Shown here piece after piece: positions 20,402-30,775 of a stretch of 64,000 nucleotides of DNA; the first letter of the stretch is position 1, and each line of letters starts with the position of its first letter. The notes under the pieces are model-generated. The model had not been told where the DNA came from and did no database searches. It worked only from the letters and a program-made list of their open reading frames with translations. The position numbers were made by a program, and so were the translations under genes. This DNA comes from Lotus japonicus (taxonomy: Eukaryota; Streptophyta; Magnoliopsida; Fabales; Fabaceae): assembly GCF_012489685.1 (NCBI RefSeq), contig NC_080041.1, forward strand, positions 137,035,785 through 137,099,784, given 5' to 3'.

Positions 20402-23293
20402 ATGGTGAATCAAACCAGAAGAGCTACTGCAGATGCAACCCAGTTCCCTCACATGGTAGTTGGTCTAGCAACGGGTCAAAGGGGCCCTGAGAATCCGACA
20501 CCAGATCAAGGTCAAGCTCAAGAGCAGATTATTCCAATTGCAGAACGGGGCTGTGTCGTTCACTGCGTATATGTTCCTGAGGAACTTCAAGTCCTGGCGG
20601 AATGGAGATTCGACCTCGACAACCTGGCTACAAATGGGTATGATCTTCGTCCTGAAGTCCAAGTTCAAGGTTGGGGAAATTACTTCAACAGACTTCGAGG
20701 ACCGGTGTATGATAAACTGATCAAGGAATTCTGGAAGCACGCCGACTGCGATGATACTCAGGTGGTATCTCACATTCTTGGAAGAAAGATCATCATCACA
20801 GAGAAGTCCTTCGTGAACTTGCTGGGTGCAGACACTGCTTTTGGGTATCGTTTCCAACTCACGGAATCGAAGCTGAAACCCAGCACCAAGGATACAATCA
20901 ACCAGGCCCTGTACACCAATTACAAACCGGGCAAGACGAATTACAAGGTGATGGACCTTCATCCCAAGCTCAGGATCTGGCACAAAATTTTGCTCCACTG
21001 CATAAACCAGAGACCAAAGGGCAGTTCCCCAGACTACATCAACTTCAACCAGAAGGTGATGTTGTTCTTCATCCAAGACCAGAAGAAGATCTGCCTACCC
21101 TACTTCCTGTTCTCCTACTTGAAGGAATGTATCCGGAAGTCTCGTACCACTGCCTCCATCAAGTCAGCGATCAAGTATATTCCCTTCGGGAGACTTTTGT
21201 CTGATCTCTTCATTGAGAGTGGCCTCATTCAAGATCTGATAAATGCTGGATGCACAGAGGATCTGACCACCATTGTCAGTGATGTCTTCACGGCAAACTC
21301 TCTAAAAAAGATGGGCCTAATCAAGAAGAAGATTGCTCCTGCCCATGAAGACACATCTTCTGAGATCAAAAGTAGAAGGATGCCTCTGAATGACTACCCT
21401 CTGTGGACTCAGGCAGACAATCCTGACGCCATTAGGTGCTATGTTGAAGACCTAAGGGCTCAAGGATTCGAAATTGATCTCGATGACTTCTTCAGCAGAC
21501 TGCCGCCAGCTCCAGAGTTTCCTTCTCCTCCCAAGAAGAAAGTTCAGAGGAAGATGATCCTAGAAGAATCTTCTGAGGAATCAGATGTCCCTCTGATCAA
21601 AAAGAAGAAGGCTGGTCAATCCAAGAGGAAGCAAGATGAAACCAGCAAGCCTGATGATGGTGATGATGGTGATAATGAGGATGGTCCTCCTAAGAAGAAG
21701 AAGAAGCAGGTCAGAATCGTGGTGAAGCCTACTCGGGTGGAACCAGCTGCTGAAGTGGTCAGAAGGACTGAAACTCCTGCCAGAGTGACAAGATCATCAG
21801 CACATTCAAGTAAGTCTGCAATTGCTTCTGATGATGATTTGAATTTATTTGATGCACTCCCCATATCTGCCATGCTCAAACACTCTTCAAATCCCCTCAC
21901 TCTTATTCCTGAATCCCAACCAGCTGCACAAACCACCTCTCCACCACATTCCCCAAGGTCTTCGTTCTTTCAACCTTCCCCTACTGAAGCACCTCTCTGG
22001 AATTTGCTCCAGAACCAACCCTCTAGGTCAGAAGAACCAACCTCTCCCATCACCATTCCATATAACCCATTAACTTCTGAACCCATCATTCATGAACAAC
22101 CAGAGCCTACCCAAACGGAACCTGGACCCAGAACCTCTGATCACTCTGTCCCAAGAGCATCAGAACGACTGGCTCTCAGACCCACGGATACAGACTCTTC
22201 CACAGCCTTTACACCTGTATCCTTCCCAACCAATGTTGCTGACTCTTCTCCCTCCAATAACTCTGAATCCATTAGAAAATTCATGGAGGTCAGAAAAGAA
22301 AAGGTGTCTACCTTAGAAGAGTATTATCTCACTTGTCCAAGCCCTAGGAGATATCCTGGCCCTAGACCTGAACGTCTAGTTGACCCAGATGAACCTATCT
22401 TGGCCAATCCTTTACAAGAGGCAGACCCTTTGGCTCAACAAGCTCACCCTGCCCCTGACCAACAAGAGCTTATTCAACCAGAACCTGAACCAGAACAATC
22501 TGTGTCTAACCAATCCTCGGTTAGATCACCCCATCCTCTGGTTGAGACTTCAGAACCTCACCTTGGAACCTCTGAACCCAATGCTCAAATGTTTAACATT
22601 GGCTCTCCACAAGGTGCCTCTGAAGCTCACAGCAGCAATCACCCAGCCTCTCCTGAAACCAACCTCTCCATAATTCCTTATACTCACCTCCGACCCACAT
22701 CTCTCTCTGAGTGCATCAATATTTTCTATCATGAAGCCTCTTTGATGCTACGCAATGTGCACGGTCAGACTGACCTAAGTAAGAATGTTGAACGTGTGGC
22801 TGATGAGTGGAACAATCTGGGCACTTGGCTAGTGGCTCAAGTTCCAATTATGATGCAGCTCCTGCATGCAGAGGGAAGTCAGAGGATTGAGGCTGCAAAG
22901 CAAAGGTTTGCTAGAAGGGTGGCTCTTCATGAACAAGAACAGAGACATAAGCTTCTTGAAGCTATTGAAGAAGCCAAGAGAAAGAAAGCTCAAGCAGAAG
23001 AAGCTGCACGTCAAGCAGCAGCTCAAGCTGAACAAGCCAGATTAGAGGCAGAACGACTTGAAGCTGAGGCTGAAGCTCTTAGATGCCAAGCACTTGCACC
23101 AGTAGTGTTTACTCCTGCTGCTTCTGCTTCCATTCCAGATCCTCAAGCTGCTCAGAATGTTCCTTCCGGTTCTACTCAGTCAAGCTCATCCAGACTCGAC
23201 ATCATGGAACAGCGTCTTGACACTCATGAATCCATGCTAATTGAAATGAAGCACATGATGATGGAACTTCTGCGTCGCACTGATAAACCCTAG
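20402..23293 (+). CDS. Extra ORF in the env position (plant transposon protein domain)
   Basis: A 963-residue ORF starts at the ATG at 20402; the open frame extends upstream but without an ATG. Residues ~40-330 resemble the plant transposon protein domain often found in SIRE-type third ORFs (for example WGNYFNRLRGPVYDKLI). The middle is Pro/Ser/Glu-rich with Lys clusters (KKKKKQ) that could be nuclear localisation signals. The C-terminus has a strong Ala/Glu/Arg coiled coil (~residues 835-900). No convincing signal peptide or membrane anchor was seen in the ATG-initiated protein, so an envelope role is unsupported. It follows pol by ~440 bp. Confidence 0.75.
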   Translation: MVNQTRRATADATQFPHMVVGLATGQRGPENPTPDQGQAQEQIIPIAERGCVVHCVYVPEELQVLAEWRFDLDNLATNGYDLRPEVQVQGWGNYFNRLRGPVYDKLIKEFWKHADCDDTQVVSHILGRKIIITEKSFVNLLGADTAFGYRFQLTESKLKPSTKDTINQALYTNYKPGKTNYKVMDLHPKLRIWHKILLHCINQRPKGSSPDYINFNQKVMLFFIQDQKKICLPYFLFSYLKECIRKSRTTASIKSAIKYIPFGRLLSDLFIESGLIQDLINAGCTEDLTTIVSDVFTANSLKKMGLIKKKIAPAHEDTSSEIKSRRMPLNDYPLWTQADNPDAIRCYVEDLRAQGFEIDLDDFFSRLPPAPEFPSPPKKKVQRKMILEESSEESDVPLIKKKKAGQSKRKQDETSKPDDGDDGDNEDGPPKKKKKQVRIVVKPTRVEPAAEVVRRTETPARVTRSSAHSSKSAIASDDDLNLFDALPISAMLKHSSNPLTLIPESQPAAQTTSPPHSPRSSFFQPSPTEAPLWNLLQNQPSRSEEPTSPITIPYNPLTSEPIIHEQPEPTQTEPGPRTSDHSVPRASERLALRPTDTDSSTAFTPVSFPTNVADSSPSNNSESIRKFMEVRKEKVSTLEEYYLTCPSPRRYPGPRPERLVDPDEPILANPLQEADPLAQQAHPAPDQQELIQPEPEPEQSVSNQSSVRSPHPLVETSEPHLGTSEPNAQMFNIGSPQGASEAHSSNHPASPETNLSIIPYTHLRPTSLSECINIFYHEASLMLRNVHGQTDLSKNVERVADEWNNLGTWLVAQVPIMMQLLHAEGSQRIEAAKQRFARRVALHEQEQRHKLLEAIEEAKRKKAQAEEAARQAAAQAEQARLEAERLEAEAEALRCQALAPVVFTPAASASIPDPQAAQNVPSGSTQSSSSRLDIMEQRLDTHESMLIEMKHMMMELLRRTDKP

Positions 23294-23443
23294 TTTTAGG
23301 ATCTCTTCGTTTTTCTTTTTCTTTAACGTTGTTTTATTTTTGTTAAACTCTGTTTCTTTTTATTTAATTATTCTAATTTGTTCATTTGTGCTTATCTATG
23401 CATTACTATATATATTTGTGTCACAAATGTTTGCAAAAAACTT

Positions 23444-23449
23444 TTTATT
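23444..23449 (-). terminator. Possible polyadenylation signal of the antisense unit
   Basis: AATAAA on the minus strand, about 45 bp downstream of the antisense stop codon (23493-23495). Confidence 0.35.
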
Positions 23450-23492
23450 CATAATATCTTTATGTTTACATCATACATTCTTTCCCTAAAGT

Positions 23493-23873
23493 CTAGAATG
23501 GAGGATCCCTCCTCATTCTTCTGCACTCCTGGCGCTGCTCTGACCTATCCTTCTCCAGACGCTCCAGTGCATGCTGGATGTTGTTGAGCTCATCCCTCTC
23601 CAGAATCTCTTCTGCAGTCTTGAGCTTCTCTTCCAAACTCTCTTTTTCTTCCAGCAGCTTGAGTTCAAGCCGGCTGAGTTCTTGCACCTCCTCCACGAAG
23701 GCAAGAAATTCCCTCAGGTCTCTTTTCAACTCTGGACGCAGGTCCTCCTCCAGCAGTGTCCGTGTCAGCTCCGAGATGGTCGTTGTACCCTCTGGATGCC
23801 TGATGTTCAGGAACAAGTCCTCCTCGAAGGCCTTCTTCCTCAGCTCTTCTAGTGCTACGATGTATGGTGCCAT
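23493..23873 (-). CDS. Antisense ORF in the 3' region of the copia element
   Basis: On the strand opposite to gag-pol, a 126-residue frame starts MAPYIVALEELRKKAF and is highly charged and helical, with a long Leu/Glu heptad region (~residues 60-110) predicting a coiled coil. The start chosen is the ATG at 23873. An in-frame ATG at 23924 would sit almost on top of the TATA box and would not be transcribed. A CTATATAAAG box lies ~55 bp upstream and an AATAAA ~45 bp after the stop, so the unit looks self-contained. No family was recognised. Confidence 0.6.
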   Translation of the reverse strand: MAPYIVALEELRKKAFEEDLFLNIRHPEGTTTISELTRTLLEEDLRPELKRDLREFLAFVEEVQELSRLELKLLEEKESLEEKLKTAEEILERDELNNIQHALERLEKDRSEQRQECRRMRRDPPF

Positions 23874-23927
23874 TTTTTCTTTACTGAAAATTGTTCGAGG
23901 TGTGAAGCTTACCTTTTTCTCCAACGC

Positions 23928-23936
23928 TTTATATAG
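23928..23936 (-). promoter_or_regulatory. TATA box of the antisense unit
   Basis: Minus-strand CCTATATAAAGCG lies 55-63 bp before the ATG at 23873, the correct distance for a short leader. Confidence 0.5.
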
Positions 23937-23964
23937 GCTTCACTTTCTCTCTGACAGTTAATGC

Positions 23965-24677
23965 TCCTACAGTTTCTCGAGGTTAAGTTCTTGGTAACTG
24001 ACCCCTCTCTTTACTCCCTTGACCGGTGGTAAACGTTCTTCTCTTGCATTAACTCTTCTATTCATTTCGCCTAACTCTGATTCTTGCATCGTTTTCGTTT
24101 TCTTTAAACTTAGACCTTCTCTAAGGGGGAGTACCTTGTACTTCAAGCTAAGTTTTTCACACCCCAAGCTTTTTGCTTATGACAAAAAGGGGGAGTAAAC
24201 CCAGTTTTTGATGTGTAAGATGTGTTAGTGTGATTTATTTTTTCTTTTGGAGAATTTAAGAGTTCCACCTTCATGACCATAGATGTGTCACTGGGCAAAT
24301 ACAAGGAATACATTTCACTTCTTCTGAAGTGATTCTAAGTTGACTCTGATACCCAAGACTCTGATACCTTGTCCGTGACTCTGATCACTTATGCGCTCTG
24401 ATTACTCGATTTTCATCTATGTCATAAGTTTTTCACTCTGAACTCTTATATCATTTAGCTCAGAATCTAGACTTTACTAACGTTTTCATCAAGTATTAGA
24501 TTCAGGGGGAGCTAAGCTCAGAATCAAGCAGTGACTTGAATTCAGAATGAGCAAGATAAACTATTCACATCAGGATAAGTCTTATTCTATATCTCTAAAC
24601 TCTGAGTGAATTCAGTTTAATGTTTAAGAATTGTTCATCAAAAATCTTAGTTTTGTCATCATCAAAAAGGGGGAGAT
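23965..24677 (+). other. 3' non-coding region of the copia element with repeated purine tracts
   Basis: Several GGGGGAG-type tracts occur (near 24125, 24186, 24504 and 24668). The last, AAAAAGGGGGAGAT at 24664-24677, abuts the 3' LTR and is the likely polypurine tract priming plus-strand synthesis. No ORF of note apart from a weak minus-strand frame near 23967-24167. Confidence 0.7.
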
Positions 24678-25884
24678 TGTAAGATCAAGTTTTGATCTAG
24701 TAGTACAACTCTATGTTTTGATGATTACAAGTTAACCTTTTGATATGAACAATTGTGGTACTCTAACGTGTTTTTCTGAATGTGCTATTTACAGGCTCTG
24801 ACCTCAACTCAATCTCACACAAATCAGAAGCACTGTGTATAAAGAGCAACCCAAGCAACGCTTTCGCATTCACCATGTTCAGTATGAACAGTGGAAAAGC
24901 TTCAAAAGTTCTGAAGTTATACAAACTCTGATGTGGACTCAGTCACTAGAAGCTCTGAAGATCCAGAAAGTCTGATAACCAAGAAACACTGAAGGCTCAG
25001 ATATTCTGATGGTGTAGAAGACTCTGAAGATCCAGAAGCTGATTAGTGAAATTCTGTTGTCCAGAAGCAAGATACTCTGAAGACCATGTTCTTCCTCTCT
25101 GAGTTCAGAATCAGAAGAAACAATGGTCAGAGGATCTGGGCTTTCCCTCTGACTCTGATCAACCGGCTTCACAAGTTCCAAAATGAAGCATCCCCTGATC
25201 AGAAGTCTCCTAGGTATAAAGGTCAAGTCGCTATCCAAGTACAAAAGCAACTGTACCTTCCTGACGACCTACCTAACAGTCTCAGACACAGCAGAAGCTG
25301 GATTTTCCAGAACTGCCCTCCAACGGTAGCATTTCCCATGCAACGCTCAACCCTAATCCTTGGAGTATATAAAGAGGCTGAAGACTGAAAGAAACGGCTA
25401 GAAGCATTCACATACGCGCAAGACAAACTTAAATTCTTCTAAGCTTTCTTTCATCTGAAATTCATTGAGTTTACTATTAGCTTTTTAGAAGCAAATCTCT
25501 TGTAAACAATTCTTTGATAAACAGTTTGTTTAGTTCCTTTAGGAGATCAAGGTTGATCGGATCCTAGAGAAGACTAAGAGAGTGAATCTTAGTGTGAGCT
25601 AAGTCAGTGTAATTGTTAGTCACTTGTAGGTTTCAAGTGCAGTTGTAACTCTTACCTGATTAGTGGATTGCCTTCATTCTAAGAAGGAAGAAATCACCTT
25701 AACGGGTGGACTGGAGTAGCTTGAGTGATTTATCAAGTGAACCAGGATAAAATCCTTGTGTGCTTCTCTATCTCTTATCTTTAGCACTTAAGTTCTCGAA
25801 AGATTTGTCGAAATCTTTAAGGTGGAAGTTTTATACTGAAAACGTTATTCAAACCCCCCCTTTCTACCGTTTTTCATACCTTCA
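24678..25884 (+). repeat. 3' LTR of the SIRE-type element
   Basis: 1,207 bp, the same length as the 5' LTR, with the same TG...CA ends. Confidence 0.95.
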
Positions 25885-28154
25885 GCTTCTTCTTCTTTGG
25901 TGGTTGTGAAGCCTTCTTTGCCTCTTTGATCTCCCTATCAACATGTTCAAAACCTGAAGGATCACGAGTCAAGGATCATATTGCTTTAACCTTGGGTGGT
26001 TTTCTTTCATTCGCCTTAAGAGTGCGCTTGGACCTTATCTGAACCTCAGGAGTACAAAGTGAACTGCTTTCAGGACAATAGATCGCTTGAAGCTTCCTCC
26101 TTACCATACTCTGCCCTCCAGTATCCAAAGAACTGAAATAATGTGTCAATGCCTCAACTTCTGGTTGCATATCTCCATGGTTCATGCCGCAAATATAGTT
26201 GCTGATAGTATCTGCAACAGGTTCAGGTACATGCTCCCAACTCAGTCTCTTCCAGAATGGATGAATTGCCTCATATGGAATTCTTTCATAACCTGCAAGT
26301 TCACAAAAGTGTCACTTTCAATAACAAATAGAATTAATTGATTAGAGAGTAGGACTTCATTCTTATATGTTCAGCATCAAGGAGCTGCAGGAATTTGTTT
26401 GACACAAATCCTCTAATATTTGTGTAAAATGGGCACATGAAAATGTGATCAATTCTGTGAATACTGCGCTCAAGCGATGCTAATATTTCAGTATGTCGAT
26501 TACATGTCAAACTATGCGACGCATCCCAGGAAGTGGTCAGGTCACCCTTGCAATCTCGCAGCATCTTCTTCAAACTGGCATGTGCACCCTCAGCCCTGCA
26601 AACAACAAATAGATATCTTATTAACTCTCCACTGTAAACAATCTATCAAATGAAAAACATATAACAAGGCATAAATTAAGCTCATATAATTTTTGTACCT
26701 GTTACTTGTTGTTGTTCCAAAGTGCATCACATGATTTGTCCATGCCTTGGCAAATTTCTCCTTGTGGACCAACCATGTAGTAGAACAATAGGAAGTAAAG
26801 TTGTTGTATTTGTCCTTGCACATATTAAACAATTGCATCCATTTAACTTCAAATTCTTCAACTGTTGCAGCATCCACCACCTCTCCCCACTTCCCCATAA
26901 CCAATTCAGCAAAATCATCTATACCAACATAGAGTTTGCACTTTGCCAAAACAAACTTGTTGATGTGCCACAAGCATAATAAATGGGTAGTGTTGGGAAG
27001 GCTTTGCTTAGCATCACTCAATGAGGCAAGATCCCTGTCAGTAAAAATCACCTTAGGCAACATGGCTTGATCAGCTAATAGGGACTTCATACACTCCAGT
27101 GCCCAAACGTAGTCATATGTGCCCTCATTAACAATGTAGCAAAAGGCTATGGAGTATGTCTTATCTGTGGAAGTCAGTCCAACAATCTCAAGCAAGAGAA
27201 TTTTATATTTGTTTGTCTTGTATGTGCAATCCATAATCACTACATACGGAAATGTGTTGAACAGTTTAATAGCATTTGAATGAGCCCAAAATACATCTCT
27301 AATGACTACCGATCCAGGCTCATGTCTTTCAAAGTGGACGTACTTGTCACCGTCCAACTTCTTCAACAAGTGTTGCATTTCTGTCAATGACCCGCGGAGG
27401 GATTTTCTTAACCTCTTGCAAGCACTATAAATCTGAGATATGGTAGTCAAGTTTAAAGGATTGTTTTCCTTCAAAGTCAACAGCATCTTTCTCGGTGGAA
27501 CCCAACTCTTTGTCATTTTTTCCACTTGCTCCTTCTCTTCGGAATTTAGACCACCAACAAAATTGTGGCCAAGTAGTGACCTAGCTGGTTCATGGTTGTG
27601 TGTACCTTCCATCACCTTTAGCCGCCAATCTCTATATATGCCATTTTTCATAGGTCGTCTTTTTAGTCTAAAAGGACAATCTGTCTTTTGTGTTCCCGTT
27701 CCTTGAACAAAGTCAGGGTCTCTGTAGGTAACATACTTACCATGCTTCTCGCACCCCAACATGACATAAGCTTTTCTGCTTCCATTCCCACCGCTATCTG
27801 ACTTTGTGATCAACGCAACATATCCATTTTCAATCGCAATTCCATGAACCCAATTGATAAGATCATCACGGGTAGGGAAAATATGTTCAATGATGCATAC
27901 CCAACACACAAGGCATAAACAAGGGTGATCAAGACATAATAAGAATTGATATATTACACTTTCAAAACAATGCAAAAATCTGTTCAAATAATACCTGATC
28001 AGTTGTAAATAAATGCGAGACATCTATACTTATACACGGGGGTACAAATGCTGGTGGTGGCACCTCTGTAGTGGCCTCTTCAGGTTGACCATTGTGCAAT
28101 CCAACTTCAATCAATTGTGATTCATGAAAGAAAAATGATTCTGTCATCCTTGGA

Positions 28155-28685
28155 AGAGAATACGGAACTTTATTATTCATATTGAATACGGAACTTTATA
28201 ATCCGTATTTAATACGGAATATAAATGTCCGTATTAACTACGGAAATTTATATTCCGTATTTTATCACGTCTCAGAATTCAGAAAATCATCATTCTAACT
28301 ACTTAAACTACTTAATCTAACTACTTAATATAACCACTTCATCTACTTAAACTAACAACATACAACAAACAACCAACAACACTTACCTCAAATGCTATCT
28401 TGTTGCATCCAATGGTGGAGAGCTTGCCAATGAAGGAGTTGGTGGTGGTGGTAGGAAGAATGAAAGTGAGGATGAAAGTGAGGTAGGAGAGGGTGAGAGA
28501 GAGGGTGGTCTAGAGGCATTGAGGGGGTTAAGGGGGCTGGTGAGGGGTTGGTGACGGAGGAGTAATGGTGGAGGGGTTGGTGGAGGGAGGAGTAATGGTG
28601 GAAAAGGTGATGACTTTCAGAGATAGAATACGGAAGTTTAACTTCCGTATTCTATTTTAGTGAATACGGAATTTTAATTTCCATA
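28155..28685. repeat. Right subterminal arrays of AATACGGAA / TTCCGTATT
   Basis: Clusters at 28158-28262 and 28625-28680 mirror the left-end arrays. The transposase start codon at 28180 lies in the first cluster, so the first codons of that gene read through one motif. The stretch 28263-28620 between the clusters holds no other feature beyond G-rich, probably 5'-UTR-like, sequence. Confidence 0.6.
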
Positions 28686-28710
28686 GGGCATTTATGGGTT
28701 AAAAAAAACA

Positions 28711-28756
28711 GGTGGGGCGCGGAGCCCCATATGGAGGGCCCAAAACTCAATTCCCC
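28711..28756 (-). repeat. Right terminal inverted repeat of the large MULE
   Basis: Reverse complement matches 7404-7443 with small indels. It ends CAATTCCCC next to the AGAAATT duplication. Confidence 0.8.
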
Positions 28757-28782
28757 AGAAATTGTGTAGACAAGTAAAGGGT

Positions 28783-30550
28783 TGGAAGGAGCAGTCCTTA
28801 TCGCGGGTTGGTCGTGAGGTGCTTATAAAATCAGTAGCTTAGGCAATTCCATCATATGTCATGTCTTGTTTCATTGTACCCGATGGAATTTGCAAAGAGA
28901 TTGATGGGATGATAAGCCGCTTTTACTGGAGTGGGGACGCGTCCAAGCGTGGTTTGCATTGGATGAGGTGGGACAATATTTGTCGGTCAAAGATGGAGGG
29001 GGGCTTAGGATTCAAAGATTTTAAAGCTTTTAATACTGCTCTTGTGGGTAAAAATTGGTGGTGCATTCATCATAATCCTAATCTACTTATGTCTCAAGTG
29101 TACAAGGCAGTTTACTTTCCTAACTCATCAGTGTGGGAAGCAAAAAGGGGGGGGGGGAGGGACCAAGCATAGCTTGGTCTAGCTTGAACAAATCCCGTAG
29201 CCTGTTGGAAGGTGAAACAGTGCGGAGGATAGGGTGTGGTGCCAACATACCCATTGGGGATGAGCGGTGGCTCCTTTCTGGGTGTCCATTGATCTACAAA
29301 GAGGATGTGGCTCAAGAGCTTGGTGTCACGCGGGTATTTGATTTGCTCCATCCGGGCCAGCAATGTTGGAACCATGAGCTGGTTGATTTTATGTTCTGGC
29401 CAGTAACTGCTGCTGGGATTTTGAAAATACCCCTCCAGGTAACCCCAAGAGAGGATGTGTTCTACTGGCCTCATATCGTTAATGGAGAATATAGCACGAA
29501 ATCAGGTTATGTAGTGGCGAGGAGCAAGAGTGCAACAGGTCTGGCTTCATCATCTTCCGCTCACGAGGTGCCAACCTCTTTTTGGAAGTTGTTCTGGAAG
29601 GCCCCGACGATTCTTAGGTGCGCGGAGGTTGTTTGGCGAGGCTATCTGAAAATCCTCCCGATGAGAAGCTCCCTTCGTTCCCACGGTGTGGACGTTGATG
29701 AGTGTTGCTCGTTCTGCGGCGAGTGTCTATAATCTACAGGGCATGTTCTGTTGTTTTGCTCGCGAGTCCGTCATTGGTGGTTCGCCTCCATGCTTGGGTT
29801 GCACCTGGAAGATGAAGTGGAATTCCATGAGTTTGTGCAACAATTTGTTAAGGTTGTAGATCCTGAGGTGTTGGCCAGTTTCTGTACGCTGTGCTATGTG
29901 ATTTGGGAAGCCCGCAATGCTCTGATTTTCCGTGGTCAGGCTCCTCAGCTAGAGTTACTTCTGGCTCGTGCCTCCTCCTTGACGATGCCACCACCAGAGC
30001 TTCTCCCGCCAGCAGCTGCCCCACCTATGTCGTCGAGGTGGTCCAAACCAGGTGCGGGTGTGATTAAAATGAATTTTGATGCAGCTTGGAAGCAAAACAG
30101 AGATGATGGTTACGCGTGTGTTGCTCGAACTTCGGAGGGTGAGATCATGGCCGCTGCAACAGCTCCAAACATAGCTACGTTGAATTCTCTCATGGCTGAA
30201 GCAGGTGCGTTCCGATGGGCCCTTGTGTTGGCAATGGAGTTAGGCTTTCGGCGCGTATGCATGGAAACAGATTGTTTGACGCTCTACCAAGCTTGGCAAA
30301 GGAAGGATATGGGTTGCTCTTATTTATTTTCTCTGTTGTTGGATTGTAGGCATTTAGCCTCTTGTTTTGGTTTTTTTGAGTTTTCTTTTGTTAAGCATTC
30401 GGGGAATAAGGTAGCGAATTATCTTGCTCGCCATTCGGAGGCTTATGGCCAAACCGTTTGGATTAAGGAGGTCCCCACGAGGTCGAGTCTTTGGTAACCG
30501 TTGTGCCCAGTTGATCTTTCGTTTAATACAATTTCCATTTCAAAAAAAAA
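28783..30550 (+). mobile_element. 5'-truncated L1-type LINE, degraded
   Basis: The element begins inside the C-terminal part of the reverse transcriptase (the VGREVLIKSVA and IPSYVMSCFIVPDG region). It runs through the zf-RVT region (NGEYSTKSGYV) and ends in an RNase H domain (KMNFDAAWKQN, METDCLTLYQAW) plus poly(A). An 11-bp duplication AAGTAAAGGGT flanks it (28772-28782 and 30551-30561). It is broken by a stop near 28840 (CAG to TAG type), a frameshift at a run of ten G near 29148, and a TAA near 29730. It inserted 15 bp outside the right end of the MULE. Confidence 0.9.
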
Positions 30551-30775
30551 AAGTAAAGGGTCTCTTCTCTTGATGTGCGTAATGGGAACACAAGGGACAT
30601 ATACAAGTTTTTTATTTTTTTTAGAAAAAACTTCACTTTAAGCGCAGTTACCGGTACATCATGTTGTGAATGAAGGAAACAAGGTCGGGGGCAAACAGAA
30701 AAACTTGTCTGGTCAAACCATCCTCCACAAAATTATTAGATCTACAAACACAAGATAAATCAATAAAATTAAAAA

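Larger units (their letters stand above)
13773..25884 (+). mobile_element. Complete SIRE-type Ty1-copia retrotransposon
   Basis: The 12,112-bp element has 1,207-bp LTRs at both ends, a 5-bp target duplication GCTTC (13768-13772 and 25885-25889), a tRNA-Met-type primer site after the left LTR, and a purine-rich tract before the right LTR. Order is gag, pol (protease, integrase, reverse transcriptase, RNase H), an extra env-position ORF, then a long 3' region with an antisense ORF. The copia domain order and the extra third ORF place it in the SIRE/Maximus lineage. The two LTRs differ at only about a dozen positions by eye, so insertion is fairly recent. It is inserted in the transposase-OTU gene of the MULE. 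Confidence 0.95.
13078..28180 (-). pseudogene. MULE transposase-OTU protease fusion gene, split by a copia element
   Basis: Exon pieces on the minus strand are 28180-27995, about 27870-26699, 26595 to about 26340, 26292-25885 continued at 13767-13307, and 13212-13078. The transposase part shows the FAR1/MuDR-like N-terminal DNA-binding region (CEKHGKYVTY, DCPFRLKRRP). It also has a MULE catalytic domain with MDCTYKTNKYKI, FTDRDLAS and a GAHASLKK block. The C-terminal ~150 residues are an OTU cysteine protease with the DGNCGYRAIAALLG catalytic motif and a late VIVVGHVINHFVQ histidine segment. The reading frame is continuous across the copia insertion once one GCTTC is removed. One in-frame TGA (25976-25978) lies between the two domains and looks like CGA to TGA. 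The introns after exons 1 and 3 lack clean splice partners. Transposase-OTU fusions are a known plant MULE architecture. This copy is degraded. Confidence 0.85.
7404..28756. mobile_element. Large Mutator-like element carrying three genes, with nested LTR insertions
   Basis: The left end starts GGGGAATTGGGTTT and the right end, read on the minus strand, starts GGGGAATTGAGTTT. Both continue to a shared GGCTCCGCGCCCCAC. The 7-bp AGAAATT (8 bp if one G is shared) abuts both sides (7397-7403 and 28757-28763), as a target duplication would. Total span is 21,353 bp; removing a solo LTR and a full copia element plus their 5-bp duplications leaves about 8.0 kb. The element encodes a plant mobile domain gene (+), a HROB-like gene (-) and a transposase-OTU gene (-). 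The two end genes are transcribed inward from the termini, an arrangement like maize MuDR. All three genes now carry stops or insertions, so this copy is probably not autonomous. Confidence 0.85.

Noticed and set aside
23967..24167. Second minus-strand ORF upstream of the antisense unit
   Set aside because: Only 66 codons, no motif, and it lies upstream of the TATA box proposed for the better-supported antisense ORF.
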